Assembly (NCBI GenBank): GCA_006386115.1
Contig: VFIW01000002.1
Location: 744,001-808,000, forward strand
Direction: 5' to 3'
Length of the DNA stretch: 64,000 bases
DNA from: Globisporangium splendens
Lineage: Eukaryota; Oomycota; Peronosporomycetes; Pythiales; Pythiaceae
Numbering within the stretch: the first letter of the stretch is position 1; the number at the start of each line of letters is the position of its first letter. Both the position numbers and the translations under genes were made by a program. This document shows, in pieces, positions 21,648 through 33,039 of the stretch. The notes beneath the pieces were generated by a model, which saw only the letters and a program-made list of their open reading frames with translations, was not told the origin of the DNA and searched no databases.

Positions 21648-24600
21648 TGACCCGCAATCGGTTCACGCTATTGATCCCCCCGCAACACTTTCCTGAGAGC
21701 TCCCCCTTGGTTGTTCATGGACTCTCTCGGTGAGGCTGCTATTCGTGACAGATATGCTGTGGTGAAGACCATGTTGGCATCATTTTAGATCCTTCCTCGG
21801 TTCTCACCTGTTGTGTTTCGTCGCGTTCGGTGTCCTACCTCTCGTCGGCCAATCTGAGAACGCAAAGCCAGCTGGACGAGACCTTGGTGTCTGTTCTTGC
21901 TCACTACACAAAGTTCAAACTTGTGTTTCGTGCGCGTCGACGAACCAAGTCGACCCCTTTTTGGATAGGAGCGGAATGCATACCGAGCATATCCACAACC
22001 CATCCTCCATCTCATGGACGCTCACGACTTCCTGCTCGCAATGCCCGACTGGGAGGTGTGCACTCTATGTTTGCGGGAAGCTGCTGGGTTGGATGCGATG
22101 ATCATTTCCTGATGCAGGCGGACGAGTTGCTAAATCTGTGATTATCAAAAAGAGCAGCTAGCGTCTACGGAAAGGTACGAAGCGGGAAGAAACTCAACTC
22201 GAGGCATAGTGCGAGGCTTGACTACGAGCACCCTCTAAGCTCAGTCGAGTCCGATTTTGCAGTGATACCGCAGCATCCGATATTGGAGCAAAGACCAGGC
22301 AAACTGCTAAACTCTAATGACCATGTACAACAACTGTCAGGGGCTTCTTGTGTGTCTGGGGGTACAACAGAGATTAACCCAGATTGCCATAATAATCAAA
22401 GTTGGCACATAAACGGCAGTACTGCCCGCTTATGCACCAACTTGGTTATCTTGGACGCATCTCTCAGTGCCGTGCTTTTTGCGGGCGGAGGAGTTTCCTC
22501 GAGTTGCTGTGCACGCAGCAGGACGGAAGAGGAGGTACTTTACCGAGTTTCTGGCGAGGATTGTGGACGAATCATGACCAGCTCGAGGCAAACGATATGT
22601 TCGGAGCGGGCGTGATTGGTATCACAATGTTTGGTGGTGACACACGCCGACGACGAACAAGAATGCAAAAGATCGCGCGTATTATTGTTGAAGCAGCGAA
22701 ATCTGAGTACGGGGGACAGCCGCACGCAGCCTTTCCCCTCTCAGCGCGTGCATCAGGGCTGTCAAAAGCTTCTCTCAAAGTGCATGTGTTTAACCCACTG
22801 TCAACTGATTTCCCCGAAGTCACAGACGAGGTTGCCGATGGATCTATTCGGCACGACAGAGTTGCCACGCGGACATAAGAGAAGTAATTGTTGAAGTGCA
22901 ATAAATGGGAAGATAAACACAGTAGAATGGAGTACGCAGATCAAACTACGGATTTAGATAAATGCGCACTTTAACAAGACAACACACGCCTCGATGCGAA
23001 CAGTTGCAATCACGATAATCATGGTGAACAGAATTCGAAAAAGGCAAAAACCGCATTTCGCAAACCAGATATCTGAACGAGCAACGTGCGTGTGCACATG
23101 AGCGCGGTTCCAGCGTTTAGAAATTCTGCTCCACTCACTCACTCGCCCTGAACGTAAAGAAGCGGCAAACACGGCGATCGCGCTGTTAGTTGAATTTGCT
23201 TCAAATCTTCAGGATAAACCCACGAAGCAGCTTGAATACTTTCCCGCAGAGCAATCGCTACTCCGAAAAAAGTCGAAGGAGCGACAGGAAAACGTGGTCT
23301 CCTCCCACTGTTGACTGAGAATCCCACGTAGACAGTAAACAGCAGTTGGAGGTGATTCAGCATTATGCAAATTCTCATGTGTTGATGCATTTCATATCTT
23401 ATACCAGAAAGGAGGTTTCAGTTTTGCTCAAGATGTGCTTCCAACCCAACTTTTGCTTTGTCAAACATTTCTGAGCTATAAAACCGATAAAACCATTGCG
23501 GTCTCTGGTATTCGAGGTATGACAGACGGTGGAATGCACGCAGATTGTTACGGACACCATGCTGCCCTGCTCTGTAATCTAGTCTCCCTCGTCTCAAGAC
23601 CGTCAGACGGTCAAAGTGACCTACGTGCCTATCTGAGGTCAGCCTGCAGGAAACAACCGCGCACCCTCCACCCGATCGTCAGATCTGAGAACGCAGAAAC
23701 AGCGGACTGGATGAGGCACGACAGGATAGACCGAATGTTGAAGCATGACCATTCATTCACTTAGCGCGTCAACTAATCGTCTCATTCACGCCGATGAGTC
23801 CAAGCTAGGTTAGAATTTTGTTCCCGACATATCATCGGCGTATTTCAAAAGACGGGCCGACGTACCAGCTTTCTGAGAATCCAGACGCCCACACTCAAAA
23901 ACTCCATGTTGACGGTTCCACGCGTTCGCTCTTCTTCCCTCCCAAGACGCATCGGCGTTTGTTTTCAGACTGGTTTCACGGGTTTACTCCGTGCTGCATG
24001 CACCTAATCTCCAAACTCTAATCAGAAGTGCGACCTTGAGACTTGGTGTGCCACATGTTTGGATCCCGCTTCTAAACTCAGCCATCCGTGCTATTAAGCT
24101 TATGCAAAAAAGGTTAGTGGAACCCCTCGTGTAGCCATGGATACGAACTCACCTCGGATTGCTGGTGCTGGGAGATTACGAAACTCGGCTTAATACTGCA
24201 GCCAAAAGATCGCTTCGCACAAACAGTGCAATCGGGAATAATTGGGTGAGAATGCCCTTCAAACAATGCACATCGACTAAAACGGTTGTGCAAACACATC
24301 GTTTTCTGATAAAGAAAGCATTGACAAAGGGCACTCCGTAGAGCAAGCATAGGCACAAACCCACGTCAGGGATTTGGACACTCTTACACGTAAAGCAACC
24401 TTATGCACAAAGTACGGTAAATAGGATGAAATGAAAGAATACCGAGGAGCACGCCAGATTTCCCCCAGAGTTCATCTCTCGTGTGGCCAGTCTTCTCACC
24501 TCCCTTGAAAACCCTCGTGCACTTGTATCAGCTTTGCTCAAACCAGCACCAATAGCTCTCCACACATCCGCTTTTGAAAAAATGCAGTCTTCGACGAGTT

Positions 24601-24897
24601 TGCACCTACCAATCAGTCCAAGCCTTCACGCAATATTTGGAAGCGCTAGATCCGTAAAATGTCGGCCATCGTATTGAGTATTGCCATTCTTGTCCGTGTT
24701 CGTTCGTCCAACAATTGCATCTGACCCAACGCAATGAAAGAAATGCCATCTTGAACATATGCTTGATAATCGCGAAAGCACAATGTCTCACACGACACCA
24801 GCGGTGAAGCGATTTCGACAATCGTTGCTACCAAACGAACCAAGAACACGAACACTCCAGAATCAATTCGCAACTCAAGAAAACGTATCACAAACGA
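21648..24897. other. Long intergenic region between protease copies 1 and 2
   Basis: About 3.2 kb, AT-rich, with many short ORFs but none with a domain, good codon use or a paralogue in the window. A TCTGAGAACG word recurs near 21856, 23685 and 26745. No transposon ends were recognised. Confidence 0.35.
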
Positions 24898-26541
24898 CTC
24901 AAGCTTACATCAATTTATATCACGCATCGGACACGATCACCCGCCTTCCAAATAGAAAAGGCAAAGACCATGAACGTGCTGGCACTTTTCTTGCCACAAA
25001 ATTACAAAACTTGGCGCTGGCGTGACTACCACAGTGGTTGTAGTGCGACACCCAGCACCGCCAACACCTCTTAGACGCTGGCGGCCAACACCTTGACGGC
25101 GTTCACGCGACCGTAACCGTACTGGTTGTTTGGGAACTTGCCATCCGCAGTGCTGCCACAGGTGTAACCCGTCGACGCGAGCGTGGTCGTGTCCACACCA
25201 GCCGTGATCGCCGCCTTCACCTGCGCGTACGTCAACGTTGGCTTGGACTTCAAGAGCAGCGCAATCACACCAGTCACGTGAGGAGTGGCCATACTGGTTC
25301 CCGAGATGGTGTTGTACGCCGTGGTGCTGGTGTACCACGCAGAGCGAACGCTGGAGCCTGGAGCAGACACGTCAGGCTTCAAGAGACCGCTGGTGGCTGG
25401 ACCCTTGGAACTGTAGCTGGCAAGCGCGTCCGTGCTGGTCGTGGCACCAACGGCGATGACGTTGCTGTAGTCACCTGGCGAGTTGGCAGTCGTACAGGCT
25501 GGACCGCTGTTGCCGTTGGCGAACACTGGCACGATGCCAGCAGCCACCCAGGCGTTGACGGCAGACGCGTAGAAGGTGTCGCCCTGACCGCCACCCCACG
25601 AGTTCGACACAACGTCTGGTGCCTTGGTGCAGTCCTTCGAGGCACCGGTGTACGTCGTTGGACACGTGATGAACTGCGCGCACGCGAGCAAGTCCGACTC
25701 GGAGCACCCGTCGGTACGGCAGCCCTTACAGGTGATCCAGGTGGCGCCTGGAGCAACACCGATGCCGCCCGAGCCAGCGATGGTTCCCATGGTGTGGGTG
25801 CCGTGGCCTTGCTGGTCGTATGGGTTGGCGGTCTTCTTCTCTGGGTCGTACCAGCCGTAGCTCGTGCGGAAGTTCGACTTGAGCGCCGTGTGCGTGTAGA
25901 GCACACCGGTATCGATGGAGGACACGACGATGCCGGTACCCGTGTTGCCGCTGTCCCAGACGGTTTGAGCGTTGACCTTGGTCACACCCCACTCGTTGGC
26001 GAGAACGCCAATCTCGGTGGTGTTGACGGCGACCGTCTCGACCTTTGGCAGTGGCAGCACTTGCTCTTCACGGATCTCGTGGATCGAGCTCAAGACGGCG
26101 AGCTTCTCCACGAGTTCGAATGTCGCGTCCTGGATGTACACCTGGTTACTGATCCAGTAGCTCTCGGTCTTGGTGTAGAGAGGCGTCGCCGACGAGGCTT
26201 CCTGAGCGAAGATGGCGTTGAGCTCGGCTTGCGTGGTCTTGGCGTGCTGCTCGAGCGACTCGACGAGACTGGCGATCTTTTGGCCGCGCGTGGCGAACTC
26301 GGCTTCCTTGATGTTGTTCAAGGTGCTCTCGGTGCCTTCCTTCAAGGTCACGATGAGGTTGACGGTGCCTTGTTGACGCAGGGTGCGGTGCACGCCGGCG
26401 TGGACGTGAGGCGCAGCGGAGGCGGTGGAGGCGAGTCCAGCGACGGCGAGGATGGCGAACAGAGGGGCGAACTTGATGGCGACCATGATTGGAGTCTTGA
26501 GGGAAGTGGTGGTTGCTTCAAAGACGGACAATTGAAGAATG
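24898..26541. repeat. Inverted repeat arm 1 carrying protease copy 2
   Basis: This 1,644-bp segment is the near-perfect reverse complement of 28004-29647. It includes the whole protease ORF, about 60 bp upstream of the ATG and about 170 bp beyond the stop. The spacer between the arms is 1,462 bp. Only two mismatches were noticed, both near the 5' end of the gene. Confidence 0.9.
25071..26486 (-). CDS. Secreted subtilisin-like serine protease (S8), copy 2
   Basis: 471 aa from ATG 26486. It has the same signal peptide, I9-like propeptide and catalytic Asp192/His228/Ser398 as copy 1, with Phe instead of Leu at residue 10 in the signal peptide and an A for G change 4 bp upstream of the ATG. It is transcribed in the same direction as copy 1 and opposite to copy 3. 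The very low divergence implies recent duplication or ongoing conversion, and more secreted enzyme from multiple copies is a plausible effect. The 5' homology with copy 1 extends 15 bp further (to GAGGTTGCAGA) than the homology with copy 3. Confidence 0.93.
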   Translation of the reverse strand: MVAIKFAPLFAILAVAGLASTASAAPHVHAGVHRTLRQQGTVNLIVTLKEGTESTLNNIKEAEFATRGQKIASLVESLEQHAKTTQAELNAIFAQEASSATPLYTKTESYWISNQVYIQDATFELVEKLAVLSSIHEIREEQVLPLPKVETVAVNTTEIGVLANEWGVTKVNAQTVWDSGNTGTGIVVSSIDTGVLYTHTALKSNFRTSYGWYDPEKKTANPYDQQGHGTHTMGTIAGSGGIGVAPGATWITCKGCRTDGCSESDLLACAQFITCPTTYTGASKDCTKAPDVVSNSWGGGQGDTFYASAVNAWVAAGIVPVFANGNSGPACTTANSPGDYSNVIAVGATTSTDALASYSSKGPATSGLLKPDVSAPGSSVRSAWYTSTTAYNTISGTSMATPHVTGVIALLLKSKPTLTYAQVKAAITAGVDTTTLASTGYTCGSTADGKFPNNQYGYGRVNAVKVLAASV

Positions 26542-28003
26542 AGGTTGCAGAAGACTGGCAAAGCGAGATCGTGGATAGGGATGTAGAAAAACTAGATGCC
26601 TTGTGTGGTCACCTATCCTTTGCTATGTGGGTGTGTTGAAAAGGTTCTGGTCATCTTCACAGCTCCTGAAAACCGTAGAGCAGGTGCCCGACTCTGTAGC
26701 AGAATTAGCAGCCCAAGTGGACGCCTGCGATCTGATTAGCTGTGATCTGAGAACGAAAGAGGTGGACACCACGCGTGCCTTGAGCAGCTTCATGCCTGAA
26801 ACGGACCTCCTTCATGGACTGTTGGCTTTCCTTCTGTTGTGGACGCGCACGAGATGCATGATGGCATCAACCAAAATGCTTCTGTTGGAGCACTCCCACG
26901 GGTTGTATTAATTTAATATTGTTTTAATTATGAACGCATCCAAGTCCCAGCAAATGAGTGTATCCAGATGTATCTTTCGCACGTCACCAGTGGGATCTTG
27001 AACTCATGATGCGAGAAAACAACTGTGTGGGTCATTCCGAGTTTGTCAAATTTAGTTAGTCGCGTGGGATTTTCAAAGTGACTTGGGGGGTTTGTACAGA
27101 AAACTGCCTCCAAGTGGGTAAAACCCACCAATCGAACATGGCAGTGGGACATGGTGAAAGGGGCCAAAATGTGCCAAACAGATCCTGTCGCTTGGCGACC
27201 TCACGACCGAACAGATGGGTCCATTGTGTCCTGGTTTGATACTGTTTGTGCAAGCGAGCAGAGACCGGACTGCAGGTGCATGCATCGGGATGCTGTTAAT
27301 AAGTTGTTTGTTTCTTGGAGATCTCACCAGGGCGGTTGTCCATGAGAAACTCACTGCAGGGTTGTCAACGAGCGTTCACGTCTCAACAAAAAGTTGACTC
27401 GAGTTTCAAGTTGTGGACGGCTCCGGTGGAATATATGTGGTCTCATTCGATCCAGGTTTTTTAGAAGCATTCGAGAAAGCTGATGGCATACTCGTATGTG
27501 TGAGCGTGAACTGAACTGTATCCTGCAAAGTCCCACTGATTCGTTCAAAGCCCTTGAGATTTCGTGGAGCGTTATCAGATAGAGAGGACGTTTGTCCACT
27601 CCCGAGTAAACAACACACTGAGACCCATCCTGGTCGACTTGAGGGCAAAAGATCACTTCTCCACGGCTCATATCCGATGCTTTGCACCCCACCTACCATC
27701 CAGGTCAAGCAGGATCTCAATTCCTTGCACTGTCGTTCTCAGATGCAAACTTGGTAATCAGATCACGCACTTCAAATAATCCAGAACAAAGATGTTGAGG
27801 ATTCGTCCACTAGGATCCGTTCGTGTACCGTGCACAGAACTGCAAATCGCTTGATGATTGTGTGGTCAAGTCCAGCCACGCACAAACTCTGATAAAGCTT
27901 GCATGCAGACACAATGCAGCCAACACAGGATGACACAAACCATCCTTATGTAGCCCCAGTTGCTCACGGGCGGTCTTGACCACAGCACTTCAACCAGCAA
28001 TGC
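26542..28003. other. Spacer of the protease inverted repeat
   Basis: 1,462 bp of unique AT-rich sequence between the two arms. Minus-strand reading frames at about 26930-27690 are fragmented. I could not assign them to a retroelement or any other family with confidence. Confidence 0.35.
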
Positions 28004-29647
28004 CATTCTTCAATTGTCCGTCTTTGAAGCAACCACCACTTCCCTCAAGACTCCAACCATGGTCGCCATCAAGTTCGCCCCTCTGCTCGCCATCCTCGCC
28101 GTCGCTGGACTCGCCTCCACCGCCTCCGCTGCGCCTCACGTCCACGCCGGCGTGCACCGCACCCTGCGTCAACAAGGCACCGTCAACCTCATCGTGACCT
28201 TGAAGGAAGGCACCGAGAGCACCTTGAACAACATCAAGGAAGCCGAGTTCGCCACGCGCGGCCAAAAGATCGCCAGTCTCGTCGAGTCGCTCGAGCAGCA
28301 CGCCAAGACCACGCAAGCCGAGCTCAACGCCATCTTCGCTCAGGAAGCCTCGTCGGCGACGCCTCTCTACACCAAGACCGAGAGCTACTGGATCAGTAAC
28401 CAGGTGTACATCCAGGACGCGACATTCGAACTCGTGGAGAAGCTCGCCGTCTTGAGCTCGATCCACGAGATCCGTGAAGAGCAAGTGCTGCCACTGCCAA
28501 AGGTCGAGACGGTCGCCGTCAACACCACCGAGATTGGCGTTCTCGCCAACGAGTGGGGTGTGACCAAGGTCAACGCTCAAACCGTCTGGGACAGCGGCAA
28601 CACGGGTACCGGCATCGTCGTGTCCTCCATCGATACCGGTGTGCTCTACACGCACACGGCGCTCAAGTCGAACTTCCGCACGAGCTACGGCTGGTACGAC
28701 CCAGAGAAGAAGACCGCCAACCCATACGACCAGCAAGGCCACGGCACCCACACCATGGGAACCATCGCTGGCTCGGGCGGCATCGGTGTTGCTCCAGGCG
28801 CCACCTGGATCACCTGTAAGGGCTGCCGTACCGACGGGTGCTCCGAGTCGGACTTGCTCGCGTGCGCGCAGTTCATCACGTGTCCAACGACGTACACCGG
28901 TGCCTCGAAGGACTGCACCAAGGCACCAGACGTTGTGTCGAACTCGTGGGGTGGCGGTCAGGGCGACACCTTCTACGCGTCTGCCGTCAACGCCTGGGTG
29001 GCTGCTGGCATCGTGCCAGTGTTCGCCAACGGCAACAGCGGTCCAGCCTGTACGACTGCCAACTCGCCAGGTGACTACAGCAACGTCATCGCCGTTGGTG
29101 CCACGACCAGCACGGACGCGCTTGCCAGCTACAGTTCCAAGGGTCCAGCCACCAGCGGTCTCTTGAAGCCTGACGTGTCTGCTCCAGGCTCCAGCGTTCG
29201 CTCTGCGTGGTACACCAGCACCACGGCGTACAACACCATCTCGGGAACCAGTATGGCCACTCCTCACGTGACTGGTGTGATTGCGCTGCTCTTGAAGTCC
29301 AAGCCAACGTTGACGTACGCGCAGGTGAAGGCGGCGATCACGGCTGGTGTGGACACGACCACGCTCGCGTCGACGGGTTACACCTGTGGCAGCACTGCGG
29401 ATGGCAAGTTCCCAAACAACCAGTACGGTTACGGTCGCGTGAACGCCGTCAAGGTGTTGGCCGCCAGCGTCTAAGAGGTGTTGGCGGTGCTGGGTGTCGC
29501 ACTACAACCACTGTGGTAGTCACGCCAGCGCCAAGTTTTGTAATTTTGTGGCAAGAAAAGTGCCAGCACGTTCATGGTCTTTGCCTTTTCTATTTGGAAG
29601 GCGGGTGATCGTGTCCGATGCGTGATATAAATTGATGTAAGCTTGAG
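28004..29647. repeat. Inverted repeat arm 2 carrying protease copy 3
   Basis: Mirror partner of 24898-26541, of the same length (1,644 bp). Homology starts at CATTCTTCAATTGTCC and ends at GTAAGCTTGAG, after which the flanks are unrelated. Confidence 0.9.
28059..29474 (+). CDS. Secreted subtilisin-like serine protease (S8), copy 3
   Basis: 471 aa from ATG 28059, in the opposite orientation to copies 1 and 2. The encoded protein equals copy 1, with intact signal peptide, propeptide and Asp192/His228/Ser398 triad. The 3' flank (about 170 bp) is shared with copy 2 but not copy 1, while the signal-peptide sequence matches copy 1 and not copy 2. The three genes are therefore related in a network rather than by one simple duplication. 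In-frame codons upstream of the ATG (from 27960) contain no better start and lack the signal peptide at their front. Confidence 0.93.
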   Translation: MVAIKFAPLLAILAVAGLASTASAAPHVHAGVHRTLRQQGTVNLIVTLKEGTESTLNNIKEAEFATRGQKIASLVESLEQHAKTTQAELNAIFAQEASSATPLYTKTESYWISNQVYIQDATFELVEKLAVLSSIHEIREEQVLPLPKVETVAVNTTEIGVLANEWGVTKVNAQTVWDSGNTGTGIVVSSIDTGVLYTHTALKSNFRTSYGWYDPEKKTANPYDQQGHGTHTMGTIAGSGGIGVAPGATWITCKGCRTDGCSESDLLACAQFITCPTTYTGASKDCTKAPDVVSNSWGGGQGDTFYASAVNAWVAAGIVPVFANGNSGPACTTANSPGDYSNVIAVGATTSTDALASYSSKGPATSGLLKPDVSAPGSSVRSAWYTSTTAYNTISGTSMATPHVTGVIALLLKSKPTLTYAQVKAAITAGVDTTTLASTGYTCGSTADGKFPNNQYGYGRVNAVKVLAASV

Positions 29648-29994
29648 CCATGGTGCCCTCTGTGTTGAGTTCTTCCGTTTGCTGCTGTTGCTGAAAATGA
29701 ACAATGGGGATACGAAACTACTTTAGATTGGGTAACTGAGATTAGTCTGAAGCATGCAGGGCAGCACAACTCTTATCGAATCACTCGTCATCATAGGTCG
29801 CTTAGCGATTATCTGGCAAATCGTAGGTAGCATTGTGCTCAGGTGGTGCCGGGAGAGCGCCTCATTCAATCTGACATTTAGTTTTTCGCGCGTTCATAAA
29901 TTGTTGTTCACGTTGCTTGGTGTATGCTAGTCCGGCTGCGCTGATTGACAGAATCGAGATATAAAGCTTTTTCGTTTCAAGATTTTTCAGTTTC

Positions 29995-31923
29995 TTAGCA
30001 GCATGATTCTGAATGGGCTTCAATGCCGTCTGATGTGATGCGAGTGTGGCATACAGAGCACGTAATCATCGGTACTTCCCCTTGCTCCATTGTTAAAGGT
30101 AGCCCCTTGTTTGAAGAGTTCTTCACGTCAGAACTCTTGCCTTCAACTTTGGTTGCCTCATTACCAAGAAAAGCAAAGAGACTTTGGTATTCCGTGGTGA
30201 GGACTACACCAAGTTGCTTTTTCCAGTCGATCGCTTGCTGCTGCAGCTGAGGATCCCGGAAACTCTCGACCGTTTTGTCTTCAATGCCTTCGCTGGATGC
30301 TGGAGATACACACAGTCTCAAACGTTTGACGACTTCGCCGCGAAGCCGCTCAAATGTCTGACTGCTGGCAAAGAATACTCGCATGCGAGCAACCTTCAAG
30401 GGCGTTGCTGCCTTGGATCGACTCGCAAGTATCTCAATGATGCAAGATCCACTTCGTGCAGTTTTGGCGCTGAAAAGCGAAGACTCGGATGGGGGCAACT
30501 TGAACACCTTCTCCAGCAGCAGGTCCTTGGTGGAGGCGATCCCTGCTTCGTGACTCAGTTTAGACTGAGCGCTACTGCATCGCGACGATTCGCCCATGCA
30601 GTGATCCCACAAGTTGAACGCATTCTGAGCCTTGGTGCTGACCTTGTATTGCTCGACTGGCGCTGAAAGCGAGCTTGTAGCACGAACCTCGCCACCGGAT
30701 CCACTTGAACGCAAACTTGCTGCATTTGTCATCGTTCTCTGAAGATTTACGGATGGATCTGTCACGGTGGTGTGTTCCCTCAATTCACGGATTTTCCGGT
30801 GCAGCTGCATCTTCGTCGACGACTCAACTTCTTCTGGCGTGAGGCGAGCAGCTTCCACCAGAAACTCCTTTGCCGATGCATAGTCTGCTTGTCTGATGTG
30901 CAAATCTGCAACGCAGTGGAGTGCCAACGAGAGTAAATATGGGAATCCATTCTCACACGCGATCTTGATGCTGTACATAACCTGCGCAAGCGCCAATTCC
31001 AGTTTGTCAGCACCTTCGCGGCGCATGTTGATGAATGCGCTCAGGTCTGGCTCGTCGAGCACCTGCGAGAGTTCCTTGGCTGTGCTCAAAAGAAACCCGC
31101 AGTTAGGATCTCCAGCGATCGAGGTCTCTCGTGCAATCTGCAGCGCCAGACACACTTTGTCGTACACAACATACCGAAGTGCATCTCGTAGGAAAGCAAA
31201 ACGCGCGATTCGTTCGTCGTCATCTGAGTCAGACGGTAAGAACAATTCGCGGATACTTCTCGACCTCGACTTGGTTGGAGAGCTGTTTGTTGGGTCGCTG
31301 GAAACTCGGATAGCTGGAAATACCTTGAACAAGTCGACAGGGGTGCTGGATACCTCAGCGATTTCGCCGAGATCGACGTACACCACATCGATACTTCCTT
31401 CGTTTGGGTTGTCAGGACTCACAGAGCGCTGAATGGAAAGCGCCAGCGCTTCCAGAAGCGTCCCACGAGCAAGGTTGTGTTCGAACTCGAGCCAGAGTTG
31501 CGTGTCATCGATGAACTTGAGGACCAGATCTTTTGTTCTTGCTGCGACGGCTGTTTCCTGTGTACTCGCTGCAGCTTCAGCCGTCGAGGTAGCTGTTCGG
31601 TTGGTGATGAGCACCTGGACTATGGATCCGTATGGGATCGCTGCAAAGTAGCAATAGTCTTCGTACTGAACTAAATGAGGACAATGGAAGCCCGACACGA
31701 GAAGCTGATCCTGTGAATCTTGACGACGCGAGCAGCTCAGGTTCTTGAGCTTTCGCGCAAACACGTGCACGTGGTCAGCCGCCATCGCCACCAGAAGGTC
31801 TTCTCGCTGCAGCCTCAGGCCAGGATCAGTGCTCGAACTACCTTGGTCGGTTACAGCTGGGATGCCATCTTGCGCGCTTGGAACTCGTGCGAGAGCGGCA
31901 AAACGGCAGCTTTGGTAGTCCAT
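29995..31923 (-). CDS. Unknown protein with C-terminal C2HC zinc-finger-like motif
   Basis: 642 aa, single exon, ATG at 31923 (MDYQSCRFAAL). The family is not recognised. The first 200 residues look globular and beta-rich. Residues about 235-370 are helical with a TPR-like run (ALAQVMYSIKIACENG, HCVADLHIRQADYASA). A low-complexity Ser-rich linker follows. The end carries C622-x2-C625, His637 and Cys641/642 (CSVCHTRIT..AHSESCC), a C2HC finger of the kind often found in ubiquitin-binding or adaptor proteins. A scaffold or adaptor role is only a guess. The next gene downstream in genome order, protease copy 3, is convergent. Confidence 0.7.
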   Translation of the reverse strand: MDYQSCRFAALARVPSAQDGIPAVTDQGSSSTDPGLRLQREDLLVAMAADHVHVFARKLKNLSCSRRQDSQDQLLVSGFHCPHLVQYEDYCYFAAIPYGSIVQVLITNRTATSTAEAAASTQETAVAARTKDLVLKFIDDTQLWLEFEHNLARGTLLEALALSIQRSVSPDNPNEGSIDVVYVDLGEIAEVSSTPVDLFKVFPAIRVSSDPTNSSPTKSRSRSIRELFLPSDSDDDERIARFAFLRDALRYVVYDKVCLALQIARETSIAGDPNCGFLLSTAKELSQVLDEPDLSAFINMRREGADKLELALAQVMYSIKIACENGFPYLLSLALHCVADLHIRQADYASAKEFLVEAARLTPEEVESSTKMQLHRKIRELREHTTVTDPSVNLQRTMTNAASLRSSGSGGEVRATSSLSAPVEQYKVSTKAQNAFNLWDHCMGESSRCSSAQSKLSHEAGIASTKDLLLEKVFKLPPSESSLFSAKTARSGSCIIEILASRSKAATPLKVARMRVFFASSQTFERLRGEVVKRLRLCVSPASSEGIEDKTVESFRDPQLQQQAIDWKKQLGVVLTTEYQSLFAFLGNEATKVEGKSSDVKNSSNKGLPLTMEQGEVPMITCSVCHTRITSDGIEAHSESCC

Positions 31924-32228
31924 TGCCTGATATTTTCGATGACAAGCTCTTACAGTTGGGTGAAGCGGAGAATGAAGCGCATTGACAGAGGACCAGGAGA
32001 CTTTTTTCGTCTCGCTCCAAATTTACGCAATGAATAACAACAAAAACAGAACGAGTCGGCATTAATAGATGCCGGCGATACTGTGAGCAGAGCGAGTGTA
32101 GCGACGACATCCACCATTCTGGCCACATCAAGGATCAGTTGGCGCTCAACAACGATGCGACGAAGAGCAGTCATTCAAAAGCAATTCAAACTATTTCGTT
32201 ATATGCAGCATCCTGATTCGCTAAAACT

Positions 32229-33039
32229 CTATGGTTCTGCAGCCTTTTCCGCCTTCTGCTTGCGCTCGCTGAAGCGGTCGCCAAGGACATCCTTGTGCTC
32301 GCGCAGCAAGATCGTAAACTTGTAGAATTCCTCCATGACGTCGACGACGCGGTCGCGCAGGTCGCTTGCTTTCATGCGGCCGTTGCTTCCGAACTCTTGC
32401 CAAGCTTTTGGGATGCTGACCTGGGTGGGGCTGCATACCATGCGCATCCATCGCGCCAACACTCGGAGCGTGTTGACCGCATTGAAACTCTGCGAGCCCC
32501 CATTCACCTGTACATGCACACAAAATGTCCACAAGACAACGCATTAAGCACCAGTGCAATACCACACAAAATACATCAAGGACATGCGTACCTGGAGCAC
32601 GGCGACGGTCTTTCCCTGCGTGGCCTCAGGGGTCAACGGGATCCAGTCGATCTGGTTCTTGAACACGCCCGTGATCTGGCCGTGCAACTCGGGGGGAGAC
32701 CCACACGTGGCCCTCGCTCCATTCCGAGAGTGCGCGCAGCTCCGCCACTTTCGCATCCGTCTTCTCCACCGCCGGGTCGCGCACAGGCAGACCATGCGGG
32801 TTGAAGACGCGCACGTCGGCGCCGAGAAGGTCGAGAAGGCGCGCGCACTCGTACGCCAAGGTCCGCGAGAAACTCGCTTCACGCAGCGAGCCGTAGAGCA
32901 CCAGGATGCGCGGCTTGTGCGTCTTGGTCGCGCTTGGGAGGGAGAAGCTGACCGCAGTGGCGAGGTCGAGCTCTCGGACCCAGTCCTCCGAGCCGTCGGG
33001 CAGCAAGTGTGGTCGCCACTGCGTGTCTTGTGTGGTCAT
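32229..33039 (-). CDS. arsH: ArsH-type NADPH-dependent FMN reductase, two exons, frameshifted
   Basis: Exon 1 is 33039-32592 and exon 2 is 32507-32229, with an 84-bp intron (GTACGC..TACAG). ArsH flavoproteins oxidise trivalent methylated arsenicals and protect against organoarsenic compounds. Diagnostic segments are present: [15 protein letters not shown] (FMN phosphate loop), [22 protein letters not shown] then [20 protein letters not shown] across the splice, and [13 protein letters not shown]. The reading frame breaks at a run of six C on the coding strand (32691-32696): five would give VSPELHGQ, whereas six shifts into a stop near 32626. Exon 1 is 3n+1 long for this reason. Everything else is intact, so this is either a sequencing error or a very young null allele. 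Bacterial or fungal transfer is plausible, but the intron shows long residence. Confidence 0.8.

Noticed and set aside
19975..21696. 573-codon open frame antisense to protease copy 1 (also at copies 2 and 3)
   Set aside because: The sense strand encodes an intact S8 protease with signal peptide; the antisense frame is a by-product kept in all copies because the DNA is identical.
22262..23764. Several 80-150 codon ORFs between protease copies 1 and 2
   Set aside because: They overlap on both strands, begin at arbitrary codons, and show neither domains nor the GC-rich codon use of real genes here.
21840..26780. Recurring TCTGAGAACG word (about 21856, 23685, 26745)
   Set aside because: Similarity extends over 30 bp at most; not enough to define a repeat family.
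26928..27720. Possible decayed retroelement on the minus strand in the protease spacer
   Set aside because: Some peptide pieces looked retroelement-like, but no motif (protease, integrase, reverse transcriptase) could be named and the frames are short.
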